Shown here in pieces: positions 26,082-34,358 of a stretch of DNA of 64,000 nt. The notes beneath the pieces are model-generated. The model saw nothing but the letters and a program-made list of their open reading frames with translations, ran no database searches and was not told the origin of the DNA. Source of the DNA: Nocardia sp. NBC_01327 (GTDB lineage Bacteria > Actinomycetota > Actinomycetes > Mycobacteriales > Mycobacteriaceae); NCBI RefSeq assembly GCF_035958815.1, contig NZ_CP108383.1, positions 3,410,001-3,474,000 on the forward strand, read 5' to 3'. The position numbers and the translations under genes are program-made. Within the stretch, counting starts at the first letter, position 1. Every line of letters begins with the position of its first letter.

Positions 26082-26125
26082 GCTCACAACCCAGAGGTCG
26101 CAGGTTCAAATCCTGGCCCAGCTTA
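26082..26125 (+). other. Initiator-tRNA (fMet) 3'-half fragment, probable attachment-site remnant
   Basis: The 44-nt stretch from gctcacaaccc through the T-arm core GCAGGTTCAAATCCTG to cagctta resembles the anticodon-loop-to-acceptor part of actinobacterial tRNA-fMet, with about four substitutions from the sequence I expect (recalled, not searched). One of them is CAT to CAC at the anticodon. No 5' half is present, so it cannot make a tRNA. Such half-tRNAs are typical att footprints left by tyrosine-recombinase elements. The flanking sequence (25622-26527) otherwise shows no credible gene. Confidence 0.7.
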
Positions 26126-26422
26126 CTAGGCGGAACGGCCCGGGACACCATCTGGTTCGGGCCATTTTCGTGTTCATTTGACATCGCGTTCGGCATCATT
26201 TGCCAACTCAGTTTCATGGGTTCGATGCCGGCGCTGGGGTTCTGTGGCGTCCCAACATGTATGCGACGGCGCGAGTGGGTGCATCCTCGTCTTGGCCGGG
26301 CAGGACGTGAGCGATCAGGGCTTGGTCGAGGAGCCGCAAGGAGCTTCGGGGCAGCCCCTCTGTCGGGCAGGTACATACAAGTTTGGAAATACGAAATATG
26401 TTGTTCCCATTCATGTTTGGGC

Positions 26423-26525
26423 GGACAACGCTTAGTGTTGACTGTCGCCTCCCATGCACCACCTATGCCCACCCCGGCGACCTGGTCCTGGACCCGATGT
26501 GCGGCACCGGCGCTACCTTCACCAG
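26423..26525 (+). pseudogene. DNA methyltransferase fragment (SAM-binding motif I)
   Basis: Plus-strand codons read TTYAHPGDLVLDPMCGTGAT, the hallmark FxGxG-type segment of N4/N6 amino-methyltransferases. Homology starts and stops abruptly within about 35 codons, with no catalytic motif and no start. It abuts the stop of the SnoaL-like gene at 26528, so this is probably a recombination junction. Confidence 0.6.
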
Positions 26526-26527
26526 GA

Positions 26528-26881
26528 TCAGGACACCAGCATCGGCCGGTCGACCGCCCACAGCCACGACCCGTCAGGTTGGCGCCGCGCGACCTCGACC
26601 GACACCGAACCGGTGGTCGACGTGGTCGCTGTGAGGGCCAGGTCGCCGTTCACCAGTGCCGGATGTTGCCTGCCCCGCTCGAGGACCGGCGCGGCGGCGA
26701 TGAGCTGCTCGAAGACCTTGCGGATTTCCGCATGTCCGGTCACGAAGGTGCCGGAGGGAAACTCAAGTACAGCGTCGGGCTCGTACAACGCCACCAATCC
26801 GTCGAGGTCGCCCCCATTCACGCGCTCGAGGAAGTATCGGCCGAGATCGTTCGGCTCGGTGGCAACTTGTTTGTCGGTCAT
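26528..26881 (-). CDS. SnoaL/NTF2-like protein
   Basis: The protein has 117 aa (MTDKQVATEPNDLGRYFLER, ATG 26881, GGAG site). The pattern GGDLDGLVALYEPDAVLEFPSG, TGHAEIRKVFEQLI and ALTATTSTTG fits a SnoaL-like cone fold. Members are isomerases, cyclases or hydratases in secondary metabolism and degradation, or have no known reaction. It is the last gene of the cluster A strand run and may or may not belong to the pathway. Confidence 0.75.
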   Translation of the reverse strand: MTDKQVATEPNDLGRYFLERVNGGDLDGLVALYEPDAVLEFPSGTFVTGHAEIRKVFEQLIAAAPVLERGRQHPALVNGDLALTATTSTTGSVSVEVARRQPDGSWLWAVDRPMLVS

Positions 26882-26963
26882 ACTGATGAGGCTCCCAACG
26901 GATACGACAGGTTGTGTGTTTCTCGGCGTTCGCTAGCGGCGCGGCGAGCGGTTGTTCGAACTT

Positions 26964-27545
26964 TCAGCGTGTGCGTCCGGACAAGCTGAGTACGGACGCG
27001 AATTCGCCTGTGTCGTTGGCTGTTTCGGTGGCCGAGTCGCTTGCCTGCGGGGTCGCGCGCAGGACAGTGGTTCGTAGGACGCGCTGGGCGACGTCGCGGG
27101 CCGGTTGATAGGGAAAGCCCAGGGCCTGAGCGACATCCCAGGTGTGGATGACGGTATTGCGGATCTGTTCCTCGTACAGGGTTGCGATGTCGGCGGCTGC
27201 AGGGAACCCCGGGACCTGGTAGCGCCGGCTCGTGTCGGTCGTGGCGGTGAACGCGTTCTCCATGAGCTGGGCGGAGTGCCGGTACCCGGCTTCGAGTTCG
27301 ACACTGCCGTAGATCGGGTCTACGCGGGTATCCAGGGCTTGTCGGTCGTGCGGGCCGGTCGGCTGCGGGATCGGCCGGTCGCCGAGAACAGCGGCGATGT
27401 TGTTGTGCTGGTCGAGCAGATGCAGATACAGATCGCCGATGTCACGGGTGGAGTAGGGCACCGGGCTACTGAGGTCGCTGTGGGTGACTTCGGACAGGAA
27501 TGTCGCGAAGTCCTCGGTCAGGGTGTGGAGCATGGATACGTCCAC
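26964..27545 (-). CDS. Mycothiol-dependent maleylpyruvate isomerase/TIGR03086-type (DinB-like) protein
   Basis: The protein has 193 aa from the GTG at 27545; an ATG at 27533 is also possible. It has a four-helix DinB-like pattern: STRDIGDLYLHLLDQHNNIA, YRHSAQLMENAF, and RNTVIHTWDVAQALGFPYQ. The metal-ligand histidines (LDQHNN, IHTWD) are present. Actinobacterial members use mycothiol or have unknown roles. Two overlapping 14/15-bp inverted repeats (27662-27684) lie about 120 bp upstream and match the site in front of the MarR gene at 37.4 kb. Confidence 0.7.
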   Translation of the reverse strand: MDVSMLHTLTEDFATFLSEVTHSDLSSPVPYSTRDIGDLYLHLLDQHNNIAAVLGDRPIPQPTGPHDRQALDTRVDPIYGSVELEAGYRHSAQLMENAFTATTDTSRRYQVPGFPAAADIATLYEEQIRNTVIHTWDVAQALGFPYQPARDVAQRVLRTTVLRATPQASDSATETANDTGEFASVLSLSGRTR

Positions 27546-27661
27546 TTCGTGTTCTCGCTTCCACTGTCGCTGGTCGCCACATCGCGGTTGGGACCGGGGG
27601 CGCGCCAGGTTACGGGGGCATGCCGGGGGGGTCGGTGGTATTGAGCGTGTTGAGCACCGGC

Positions 27662-27684
27662 GGTAGATCCTCTACCACGGTAGA
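27662..27684. promoter_or_regulatory. Probable MarR-type operator (site 1)
   Basis: GGTAGATCCTCTACC and TCTACCACGGTAGA overlap as two inverted repeats sharing the TCTACC half-site. The second is 12/14 identical to the site at 37411-37424 upstream of the MarR gene. Confidence 0.55.
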
Positions 27685-27727
27685 CGATTGAGCGAAGGAT
27701 GTCCACGCCCCGGCGCACGCCAACCGA

Positions 27728-30700
27728 TTACTGACGCTGAACCTGGCGGGCACGATCAATGATCCGATCGACCAATTGTGGTGCGGCGCCCAGATAGTCC
27801 TCCGGGCGCAACAGCGCGGCCAGCTCCGTCGCGGTGAAATGGGCGCGGACAGTGGCATCTTCGGCGAGTACGTCCACCAGTTCCCGGCCACCGCTGTACG
27901 CTTCGAACGCGGCCGCCTGCAGGGTCTTCTTCGCGACGGACTTCCCCAGCAGCGGGGCCAGCCGGATGGACAAGCGTTCGGACACGATCTGGCCCTGTGT
28001 CAGTTCGAGATTCGCACGCATGCGGCCGACATCGGCGGTTAATCCTTGAGCGAGTTCGACTGCGGTATAGGCGGCGCCGCCGACGAGCAGCAGGCACTCG
28101 CGCAATGGTTGCCATTCCGAATGCCATGCGCCGGCTGGACGCTCGTCCTCGGCCAGCATGGCGGCGAACAGCGTGGAGGCCAGCGCCGGAACCTGGAGCG
28201 CGGCGGCACGAATTAGTGTGCTGAGCGCGGGATTTCGCTTCTGGGGCATCGCGGAGGAGGCGCCGCGTCCGGCGGCGGCCGGTTCGTGGAGCTCTACGAC
28301 TTCGGTCCGCGCCAGCGTGATCACGTCGAGTGCGACCTTGCCCAGGGCGCCGGCGGTGACGGCCAAAGCGGCGGCCAGATCCGCGATCGGTGTCCGGACG
28401 GTGTGCCACGGCGCGATCGGCGCGGTCATCGACAGTTCCGCGGCGAACTCGCCGGTCAGCATGTCGTAGATCTGCCCGGCGTCGGCGGTGGCCAAATCCG
28501 GTGCGCCCAGGCGTGCGCATTCCACGTAGGACGCGAAAGTGCCTGCGGCGCCGCCGAGCTGCACCGGTAGGCCGGTGCGGAGGGTCCGGTCGAGGCGGTC
28601 ACGCGCCCCGATCAGCGCGTGTATCCAGTTCGCGACCTTCGCGCCCAAGGTCGTCGGGACCGCGTGCATGGCCAGCGTGCGCCCGGCGACCGGGGTGTCG
28701 CGGTGGGTGTGGGCGAGCCGTGCCAACGCGTCGATCGTCGCGTTCACGTCGGCGATGATCGTGCTCACCGCCCGGCCGGCGATCAGCATGGTCGCGGTGT
28801 CGAAGATATCCTGGCTGGTCGCTCCCCAGTGCACGTACTCCGCATTGACCGGATCGATCTGCGCGACCACGCGATGGAGTTCTTCAACGAAGGCGACGAC
28901 GGGATTGGCCGCCCCGCGTGCCGCGTGCGCGATGGCTCGAACATCGAGGTGATGCTCCTGTAGCGCCCTCGCCATCCCTTGTGATGCGCCTGCCGGGATG
29001 ACGCCCAGGCGTTCCTGGGCGCGCGCAAGTGCCAGTTCGACGTCCACCATGGCGTCGATCCAGGCGTCGTCGCCGAGCCGCTGCGCGATCGGCACGCCCG
29101 CACGCACGGGTGCGAGCAGACCCAGGTCGTGTGACATGTTTTCGATCCCTTCGATGGGTGTTGCTGTCGAGAGGCGGTGGGCGGCAAGGATCGCGCGTGC
29201 GATGCGATCGCCGTCCGCGAGCGTCACGGAATTGACGCCGGGGCGTGGTCCGGCGGCGGTGACCCAGTGCACCGCTTCGGTCGGCACACCGAAGACGTGC
29301 CGACGCGGATGTGCTCGCCCGTCCGCACGCACCGTGACGTGGACGTCCCGAGTGACCTCGATACCGCCCGTACGGTAGTTTTCGCCGCCTGGGTTGGTGA
29401 TGGCGTAGCTGCGAATGTCTTTTCGGCGCAACAGGTTACGCAGCAGTGGGTCGCTCGTGGTGGCCAGATCCGGTGTGGGCAGCCATGCGTCGATCAGGCG
29501 GCTCGCGGTGGTGGCGGAGCCGCTGACGCGCGGGGAATGTGCGACGAAGAGCCCGAGGTGTTCGTCGATGTGGACATCCATCTCGGGTCCGAGGACGCGT
29601 ACCACGCCCGCACGGATGAGACCGGCCAGTTCGGCAACGCGCCGCGCCGGCGGCCCGATGGAGAGGAACGCGTTGACCGGCGTGTACCAGCGGTCGAGGT
29701 CGTCGCGATACGAGTCCCCCGCGAGACCGCCGTGATCGACGATCAGCCGAATCTCGTTGCGCAGGTCACGCAATACGTCCAGCGCCGCCTTGACCGGCCC
29801 GCGCACGTTACCCAGTTCCGCATGCCGAACATCGGCGTCGAGGTAACTGAGCAGCCAGTCATGGAAGTGCCCGGGACCGCAGAAGTTCAATCCGCGGGTC
29901 GGGTCGATGAGCGCGTCCCAATCCCAGCGGTCGCTGGGAGTGATTCCGCGGCGGTCCAGTTCTATGTGCAGTTCGCGTTCGGTCGGCGCGTGTATGAGCT
30001 GATGCCGGAACGCCCGCAGGTCCTCAGCGGCGGTACGCTCGGCGACCAAGGTGCTGTAATAGACCGCTTCCACCTCGCGTGCTATCAGCGGCCAGACGTG
30101 CCGGCGAAACGACAGATCACCCGAATGCTCTGCGCGCGAGCGGAACTCGTCAATGCCGTCCGCGGTGAGTAGCGTGGGAACGTGCCGCCCGTCGACCCCC
30201 TTCTGGTTCTCACCGCGCGCGTGGTGGGGCACGCCGCGGCGGCTGCCGGCCACAATCAGGGGTTCATGGCCGGACGACTGGTATTCGAGCGATTCGCCCT
30301 CGGACCGGAATCGGCCCCCGCGGCCGGTGGTGAGCAGCGCCATGTAGTCGAAGAATGTCAGCCCGAGCCCTCGAATGATGATCGGTTCGTGAGCGGGGAT
30401 GCGATCGAGGCACACATCGGCGGCATTCGCCGCAGCGATGTAACTCAGTCCGAGGCGGAGGGCTCGGCGGCCCATCGAGCCCTCCGACGTAGCGGTCGTG
30501 GGGGCGATGTGTCCTTGGGCCAGAACTACCGCGTGCAGGCCGCCTATCTGGCTCCCGTCGGCGAGGCGGAGTTCCTGCAGCCCGGACGGCTCATCGCGAA
30601 GATCTGTCGCGGTGGCGGTAATCTCGTGCGCGCGTATATATCTCGCGTTCCGGTCACGGAAGTGCTCGTAGGCCCAGCGCAGGTAGTGGCCGTAGGTCGC

Positions 30701-31078
30701 ACGGGTCGGATAGGAGTCGGGGCCCAGGGCGCAGCATTCGCCGAAGACCGCCGTGGGTAGTCGCGCGAAATTCCCGGTGGCGCGCAGCCGACAGGCCCAT
30801 TCGTACACACTCGGCCCCGCGACGACGGGGCCGAGCATATCGACGGAGTGATCGGTGAAGGCGGTGATCTGCGAGGCCACCGTATTCATCAGCAAATACG
30901 GAGACTGTTCGGTACGCCAGACCGCGCCGGTACCGACCCGCATCGAATCGACGAGGTAGATCTCGGCGCCGAACCGATGTTCGCCGAGATTGGCGCAGAT
31001 CCGTTCGAAGACATTGAGTCCTCGGGGGCCGACGCCGACTATCGCGACGCGCAACACCTCGACCGCTGATGACCGCAC
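27728..31078 (-). CDS. Fused flavin monooxygenase-nitrosuccinate lyase-like enzyme (CreE-CreD-type nitrous acid synthase)
   Basis: One uninterrupted chain of 1116 aa. Residues 1-640 are an FAD/NAD(P)-binding monooxygenase of the PF13454-like type: LRVAIVGVGPRGLNVFERI, then YLLMNTVASQITAFTDHSVD and VVLAQGHIAP. From Met648 begins a complete fumarase/adenylosuccinate-lyase superfamily enzyme: HWGATSQDIFDTATML, GGAAGTFASY, and the signature GASSAMPQKRNPA. In cremeomycin and fosfazinomycin biosynthesis, CreE/FzmM oxidises aspartate to nitrosuccinate and CreD/FzmL releases nitrite, using two separate proteins of these folds. A fusion would deliver nitrite from one polypeptide. The start is a GTG at 31078 (weak site). 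The neighbours are a methyltransferase, a cyclodipeptide synthase and an adenylate-forming enzyme. The specific activity is inferred from family and context. Confidence 0.78.
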   Translation of the reverse strand: MRSSAVEVLRVAIVGVGPRGLNVFERICANLGEHRFGAEIYLVDSMRVGTGAVWRTEQSPYLLMNTVASQITAFTDHSVDMLGPVVAGPSVYEWACRLRATGNFARLPTAVFGECCALGPDSYPTRATYGHYLRWAYEHFRDRNARYIRAHEITATATDLRDEPSGLQELRLADGSQIGGLHAVVLAQGHIAPTTATSEGSMGRRALRLGLSYIAAANAADVCLDRIPAHEPIIIRGLGLTFFDYMALLTTGRGGRFRSEGESLEYQSSGHEPLIVAGSRRGVPHHARGENQKGVDGRHVPTLLTADGIDEFRSRAEHSGDLSFRRHVWPLIAREVEAVYYSTLVAERTAAEDLRAFRHQLIHAPTERELHIELDRRGITPSDRWDWDALIDPTRGLNFCGPGHFHDWLLSYLDADVRHAELGNVRGPVKAALDVLRDLRNEIRLIVDHGGLAGDSYRDDLDRWYTPVNAFLSIGPPARRVAELAGLIRAGVVRVLGPEMDVHIDEHLGLFVAHSPRVSGSATTASRLIDAWLPTPDLATTSDPLLRNLLRRKDIRSYAITNPGGENYRTGGIEVTRDVHVTVRADGRAHPRRHVFGVPTEAVHWVTAAGPRPGVNSVTLADGDRIARAILAAHRLSTATPIEGIENMSHDLGLLAPVRAGVPIAQRLGDDAWIDAMVDVELALARAQERLGVIPAGASQGMARALQEHHLDVRAIAHAARGAANPVVAFVEELHRVVAQIDPVNAEYVHWGATSQDIFDTATMLIAGRAVSTIIADVNATIDALARLAHTHRDTPVAGRTLAMHAVPTTLGAKVANWIHALIGARDRLDRTLRTGLPVQLGGAAGTFASYVECARLGAPDLATADAGQIYDMLTGEFAAELSMTAPIAPWHTVRTPIADLAAALAVTAGALGKVALDVITLARTEVVELHEPAAAGRGASSAMPQKRNPALSTLIRAAALQVPALASTLFAAMLAEDERPAGAWHSEWQPLRECLLLVGGAAYTAVELAQGLTADVGRMRANLELTQGQIVSERLSIRLAPLLGKSVAKKTLQAAAFEAYSGGRELVDVLAEDATVRAHFTATELAALLRPEDYLGAAPQLVDRIIDRARQVQRQ

Positions 31079-31196
31079 CTTGGTGTACCTACGCTTTCCT
31101 TGCTCGCTGCCACTGTCGCAGTCCCGACCGGACGGATATCGGCTCGGCTATTGTTGTGCCACTACATATTTCGTGTCACCTCGGGACATCGCTTGC

Positions 31197-31937
31197 CTAG
31201 TGTTTGGTCGCGGTCAGGATGAGGCTGGTGGGGTTCTCGGCGCAGCGCGTCGCACGTTCGAGATCCGCTGGCGCCACCGAGTCTCCGATGGTCACCGGCG
31301 CCCAGCGCACATCGGCGAATCCCGCCTCGCGCAGCACGTCCAAGATGGTCGCGGTGGGCCAATGATGCACTTCGATCTCGGTCGGCGGATTGGTCATCAC
31401 CGCCACCTTGAACTTGTCGCCTTCGCGCGCATTCTCCGGCCGATACGTGCGGAAGCCTGCGGCCTCTTCGGACCGGGCACTGGCATCCGCGTTCCCGCTC
31501 AGCACCACCAGCCTGCCGCCCACAGCCAGATTGGCGTACATGACCTTCGCCATGGTCGCCATCGCCGGGCGGCTGTCGGCGTAATGCAGGACGTGCACGG
31601 CGGTGACGACATCGAATTCCCCGAGTATCGGCATGGCTTCCAGGTCGTAGACGTGGTATTCGATGCCGATCGGCTCGCGCTGCTCGGTCTGTTCCGCCAG
31701 TGCGATCATCCCGGCGGAGAGATCGGTGCCGACCACGTGTGCCGCACCGAGTTCCTTGATACGACGGGTGAATCCACCTTCGCCGCAGCCCACATCGAGC
31801 ACCCGGGAATTCTGCAGTGCGCCGAGCGCACGCTCGAACGAGGGCCAGTCGAGGTTTTCTCGCACGAAGTGGATGATCGCCTCCAACTCGTCGAAGTTGG
31901 CCGCGATCTGGTCGTACTGGTCCACCTGTTCGGACAT
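31197..31937 (-). CDS. SAM-dependent class I methyltransferase
   Basis: The protein has 246 aa from the ATG at 31937 with an AAGGAG site. Motif I is VLDVGCGEGGFTRRI (about 46-60) with the acidic VVGTDLSAGMIALA. Motif II is GEFDVVTAVHVLHY. It belongs to the small-molecule methyltransferase group. The product may be the cyclodipeptide or its modified form (O-, N- or C-methylation). It lies 91 bp downstream of the cyclodipeptide synthase gene and 118 bp upstream of the fusion enzyme, same strand. Confidence 0.85.
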   Translation of the reverse strand: MSEQVDQYDQIAANFDELEAIIHFVRENLDWPSFERALGALQNSRVLDVGCGEGGFTRRIKELGAAHVVGTDLSAGMIALAEQTEQREPIGIEYHVYDLEAMPILGEFDVVTAVHVLHYADSRPAMATMAKVMYANLAVGGRLVVLSGNADASARSEEAAGFRTYRPENAREGDKFKVAVMTNPPTEIEVHHWPTATILDVLREAGFADVRWAPVTIGDSVAPADLERATRCAENPTSLILTATKH

Positions 31938-32028
31938 CGGTATCTCTCCTTGTGTGAGGCTCCTACCGGAGCGTTCGAAATCGTTGCGAGCACGCGGATG
32001 CCCGTGCTGTCGAGTTCTATTGCAGCGG

Positions 32029-32754
32029 TTAGAAATTCAGACGCTGCTCGGTGAGCACGTCCATCGAGCGGATCGTCGCGTAGCCCTGCCCGGACTCGGC
32101 TCGGAGCGAGTGTTCTCCGGAAAAGATGACATCGGCCAGTGGCAGGGGCTGGTGATAAAAGTTCAGCGAGGCGTCGACGTCGAACATCCGGCGTGACGAT
32201 ACGAAGAAGGGCAGCTCTGCAATCAGATACTTCATAGCTTCGACGATCTGTGCGGCGGAGAAATCGCCGTCGGCGCCTTTGGAGGCGAGTACATCCCGCG
32301 TCGTCTCCTCGCAGGCGGCGCGCAGCACCGGATCCGAACCGACCTGCCGGGCGCAATGTTCCAGAGTGCTGGCGTACACCGGATCGGAGGACAGCTCGGA
32401 CATGCGGTGTATGCCGTCCATGCTGCGCGGGCCACCGATTTCGTCCCAGGCGCGTACGACCCGATTTCTGAGCACGTTCGTTTCTGCGCGGGCCTTCTTG
32501 GCCGCTTTCTCCGGCTCGTACCCCAGTGCCTGGAAGGTATGCCGCAGTGATTCATCGGGAATGACGACGTCGATTTGGCGGAACTCGCTGCGCAGCCATC
32601 CGAAAATGACGCGTAATCGATCCACGTTGAAGTAGCTGTTCCCGGGGCTCACCCCGAAGACGACGTGGTGGCGTGATTCCCACACCACATTGCACGAGTG
32701 CGTCAACGGCTCCACGGTGAAGCCGTTTCGCTCGATACTTAGGGTGCTGCTCAT
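32029..32754 (-). CDS. tRNA-dependent cyclodipeptide synthase (AlbC family)
   Basis: The protein has 241 aa. The family hallmark GVSPGNSYFN (34-43) places the catalytic Ser at 36 and Asn at 39. KYLIAELPFF supplies Tyr176 and Glu180, and FYHQP supplies Tyr200-His201. These align with Ser37, Tyr178, Glu182 and Tyr202-His203 of AlbC and assign it to the NYH subfamily. It would join two aminoacyl-tRNAs into a diketopiperazine. Which amino acids are used cannot be read safely. The ATG overlaps the ligase stop by 4 nt, so both are translated together. This enzyme probably makes the scaffold of cluster A. Confidence 0.92.
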   Translation of the reverse strand: MSSTLSIERNGFTVEPLTHSCNVVWESRHHVVFGVSPGNSYFNVDRLRVIFGWLRSEFRQIDVVIPDESLRHTFQALGYEPEKAAKKARAETNVLRNRVVRAWDEIGGPRSMDGIHRMSELSSDPVYASTLEHCARQVGSDPVLRAACEETTRDVLASKGADGDFSAAQIVEAMKYLIAELPFFVSSRRMFDVDASLNFYHQPLPLADVIFSGEHSLRAESGQGYATIRSMDVLTEQRLNF

Positions 32755-34358
32755 GTCCAGCGCCCCGACCCCGGAGTGGCGACTGTGTCGAGATACCGCC
32801 GGCGCAGCTCCTCACGGACGATCTTGCCGGTGGCGGTGCGCGGCATATCGGCGGCCGCGATCACCACCGGCTCGGACAGCTCCGGCAACCCGGTGCAGGC
32901 GCGCGTCCAATCGTCGTCGTTCAGCCGGCCGCCACGGGACGCTACGATGGGCAGCGGTGGTCCGTCGGGCCTGGGCAATACCGCGACGTCAATTCCCTCG
33001 GGGAGCCTGTCGACGAGGGTATCCTCGAATTCCAGATACCCGATCCCCGAGGCCGCGTTGACCTCGCGATCAATAATTCTCAATGCCCCGGTCTGGGTCA
33101 GAATTCCGAGGTCCCCGGTATTCCACCAGTCGCCGATGACCTTCTCCGCCCAGCGGTCCATTTCACCGTAGTATCCGGCGCACCTAGCCTTGGTCTTTGC
33201 TAATACCAAACCGGGGCGCCCACGTTCTACAGGCGCGAAGCTTTTTGGATCCACCACTTTCAGCTGGACGAATCCTGGCATCGGGCGCCCTACTATGCGG
33301 GGTCCTGGCTTGTGATCACGGGGTCGGTTCGCCGATCGACGTGAAATGACCGTCATGCCCATGCCGCCGGTCTCGGACTGGCCGTAACCTTCGCGCCAGA
33401 GTGGAAACGGGTGCCCAGTGGCATTGAGATACCTTCGAATAACCGGCCATCGCACCGCATCGAAGTTCCCGACGAAAACCCGGACATCCGAGAACGGGTT
33501 GTCCGCTCCCGTGCGAAGCAGCGGTTCCATCGATGTGTAGTCCATCGGCAGCGCTTCGACGAACGTCGGTTTATTCACCCGGAACATTCGGTCCACGACG
33601 TCGGGCACATTATCGTCCATAAGTAGCACTGTCGCCGGTGACAAGGTCAGGACCGAATATATCCATGTAAAGGCGCGGGCGTGGACATAGGGCGTGAACA
33701 TTGCGACAACGTCATTCCTGCGGAACGTCAACGGCGGAAAATGCCGGCATTCCAGCCGCGCCATCTGTTTCTGAATTGTCGAGGGAGGGAATATGACCAG
33801 CTTCGGCAGTCCCGTGGTGCCCGACGTGTGCGTCAGCATGAGCAGCTGGTCGTCGCGCCGGGCGACAGCCGCGCGGCAGGGCTCGGATCTGATGTCCAGG
33901 AAACTCCGCGCATGCGGTGCGACGCCGTTGACGCTGAGAATTCTCCCTTTGAGGTCGGGAAAGTGCTCGGGCGATATGTCCGCGCGTTCGATTCGTGATC
34001 CGTCGCTGACGATGGCCGTCGGCTCGACACGGCGGATGAGGCCGTGCACGGCTTCCTTCAGGAGCATCCCCGAGAGCATGACGGGGACGGCGCCTATTCG
34101 CGCGGCCGCCGCTGCCAGCAGAATACAGTCGAAATGATTAGCCTTGTAGACCACCACTCGATCGCCGGATTTCACGCCGACTTCGTTCAGCACCCCGGCA
34201 GTGTCTCTGACCAATCCGGCCAGGGTCGGCAAATCGAGCGATAATCGTTTCTCCCGATCGATATCCAGGGGCCTGGAGAGATGGAATGTTATGGGTTTGC
34301 CGGTTTTGCTTCTGTGCTCGAACAGCTCACCCAGGCCATAGGCCCAATTTGGCTTCAT
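32751..34358 (-). CDS. ANL-superfamily adenylate-forming enzyme, candidate nitrite-using diazotase (CreM-like) or acyl-CoA ligase
   Basis: The protein has 535 aa, ATG 34358 with AGGAG. The A3 P-loop is MLTHTSGTTGLPKLV, A5 is REGYGQSETGGMG, and A7/A8 include WWNTGDLGIL and LRIIDREVNAASG. The A10 lysine region is MPRTATGKIVREEL. The loop after A8 lacks the usual GEN/K spacing of fatty-acyl ligases (EVNAASGIGYLEFE). In cremeomycin-type pathways an enzyme of this fold (CreM) activates nitrite with ATP to form a diazo group, and the fused nitrite-forming enzyme in this operon makes that reading attractive. Carboxylate activation remains possible. Confidence 0.75.
   Translation of the reverse strand: MKPNWAYGLGELFEHRSKTGKPITFHLSRPLDIDREKRLSLDLPTLAGLVRDTAGVLNEVGVKSGDRVVVYKANHFDCILLAAAAARIGAVPVMLSGMLLKEAVHGLIRRVEPTAIVSDGSRIERADISPEHFPDLKGRILSVNGVAPHARSFLDIRSEPCRAAVARRDDQLLMLTHTSGTTGLPKLVIFPPSTIQKQMARLECRHFPPLTFRRNDVVAMFTPYVHARAFTWIYSVLTLSPATVLLMDDNVPDVVDRMFRVNKPTFVEALPMDYTSMEPLLRTGADNPFSDVRVFVGNFDAVRWPVIRRYLNATGHPFPLWREGYGQSETGGMGMTVISRRSANRPRDHKPGPRIVGRPMPGFVQLKVVDPKSFAPVERGRPGLVLAKTKARCAGYYGEMDRWAEKVIGDWWNTGDLGILTQTGALRIIDREVNAASGIGYLEFEDTLVDRLPEGIDVAVLPRPDGPPLPIVASRGGRLNDDDWTRACTGLPELSEPVVIAAADMPRTATGKIVREELRRRYLDTVATPGSGRWT

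Noticed and set aside
25618..26472. A 284-codon minus-strand ORF containing the phrase GQDLNLRPLGCEL
   Set aside because: That phrase is the well-known antisense translation of a tRNA 3' half. The ORF has no ribosome site, and its composition is not protein-like elsewhere.
29177..30172. A 331-codon plus-strand ORF inside the flavin monooxygenase-lyase gene
   Set aside because: Antisense shadow of a continuous conserved enzyme; it has no motif or ribosome site.
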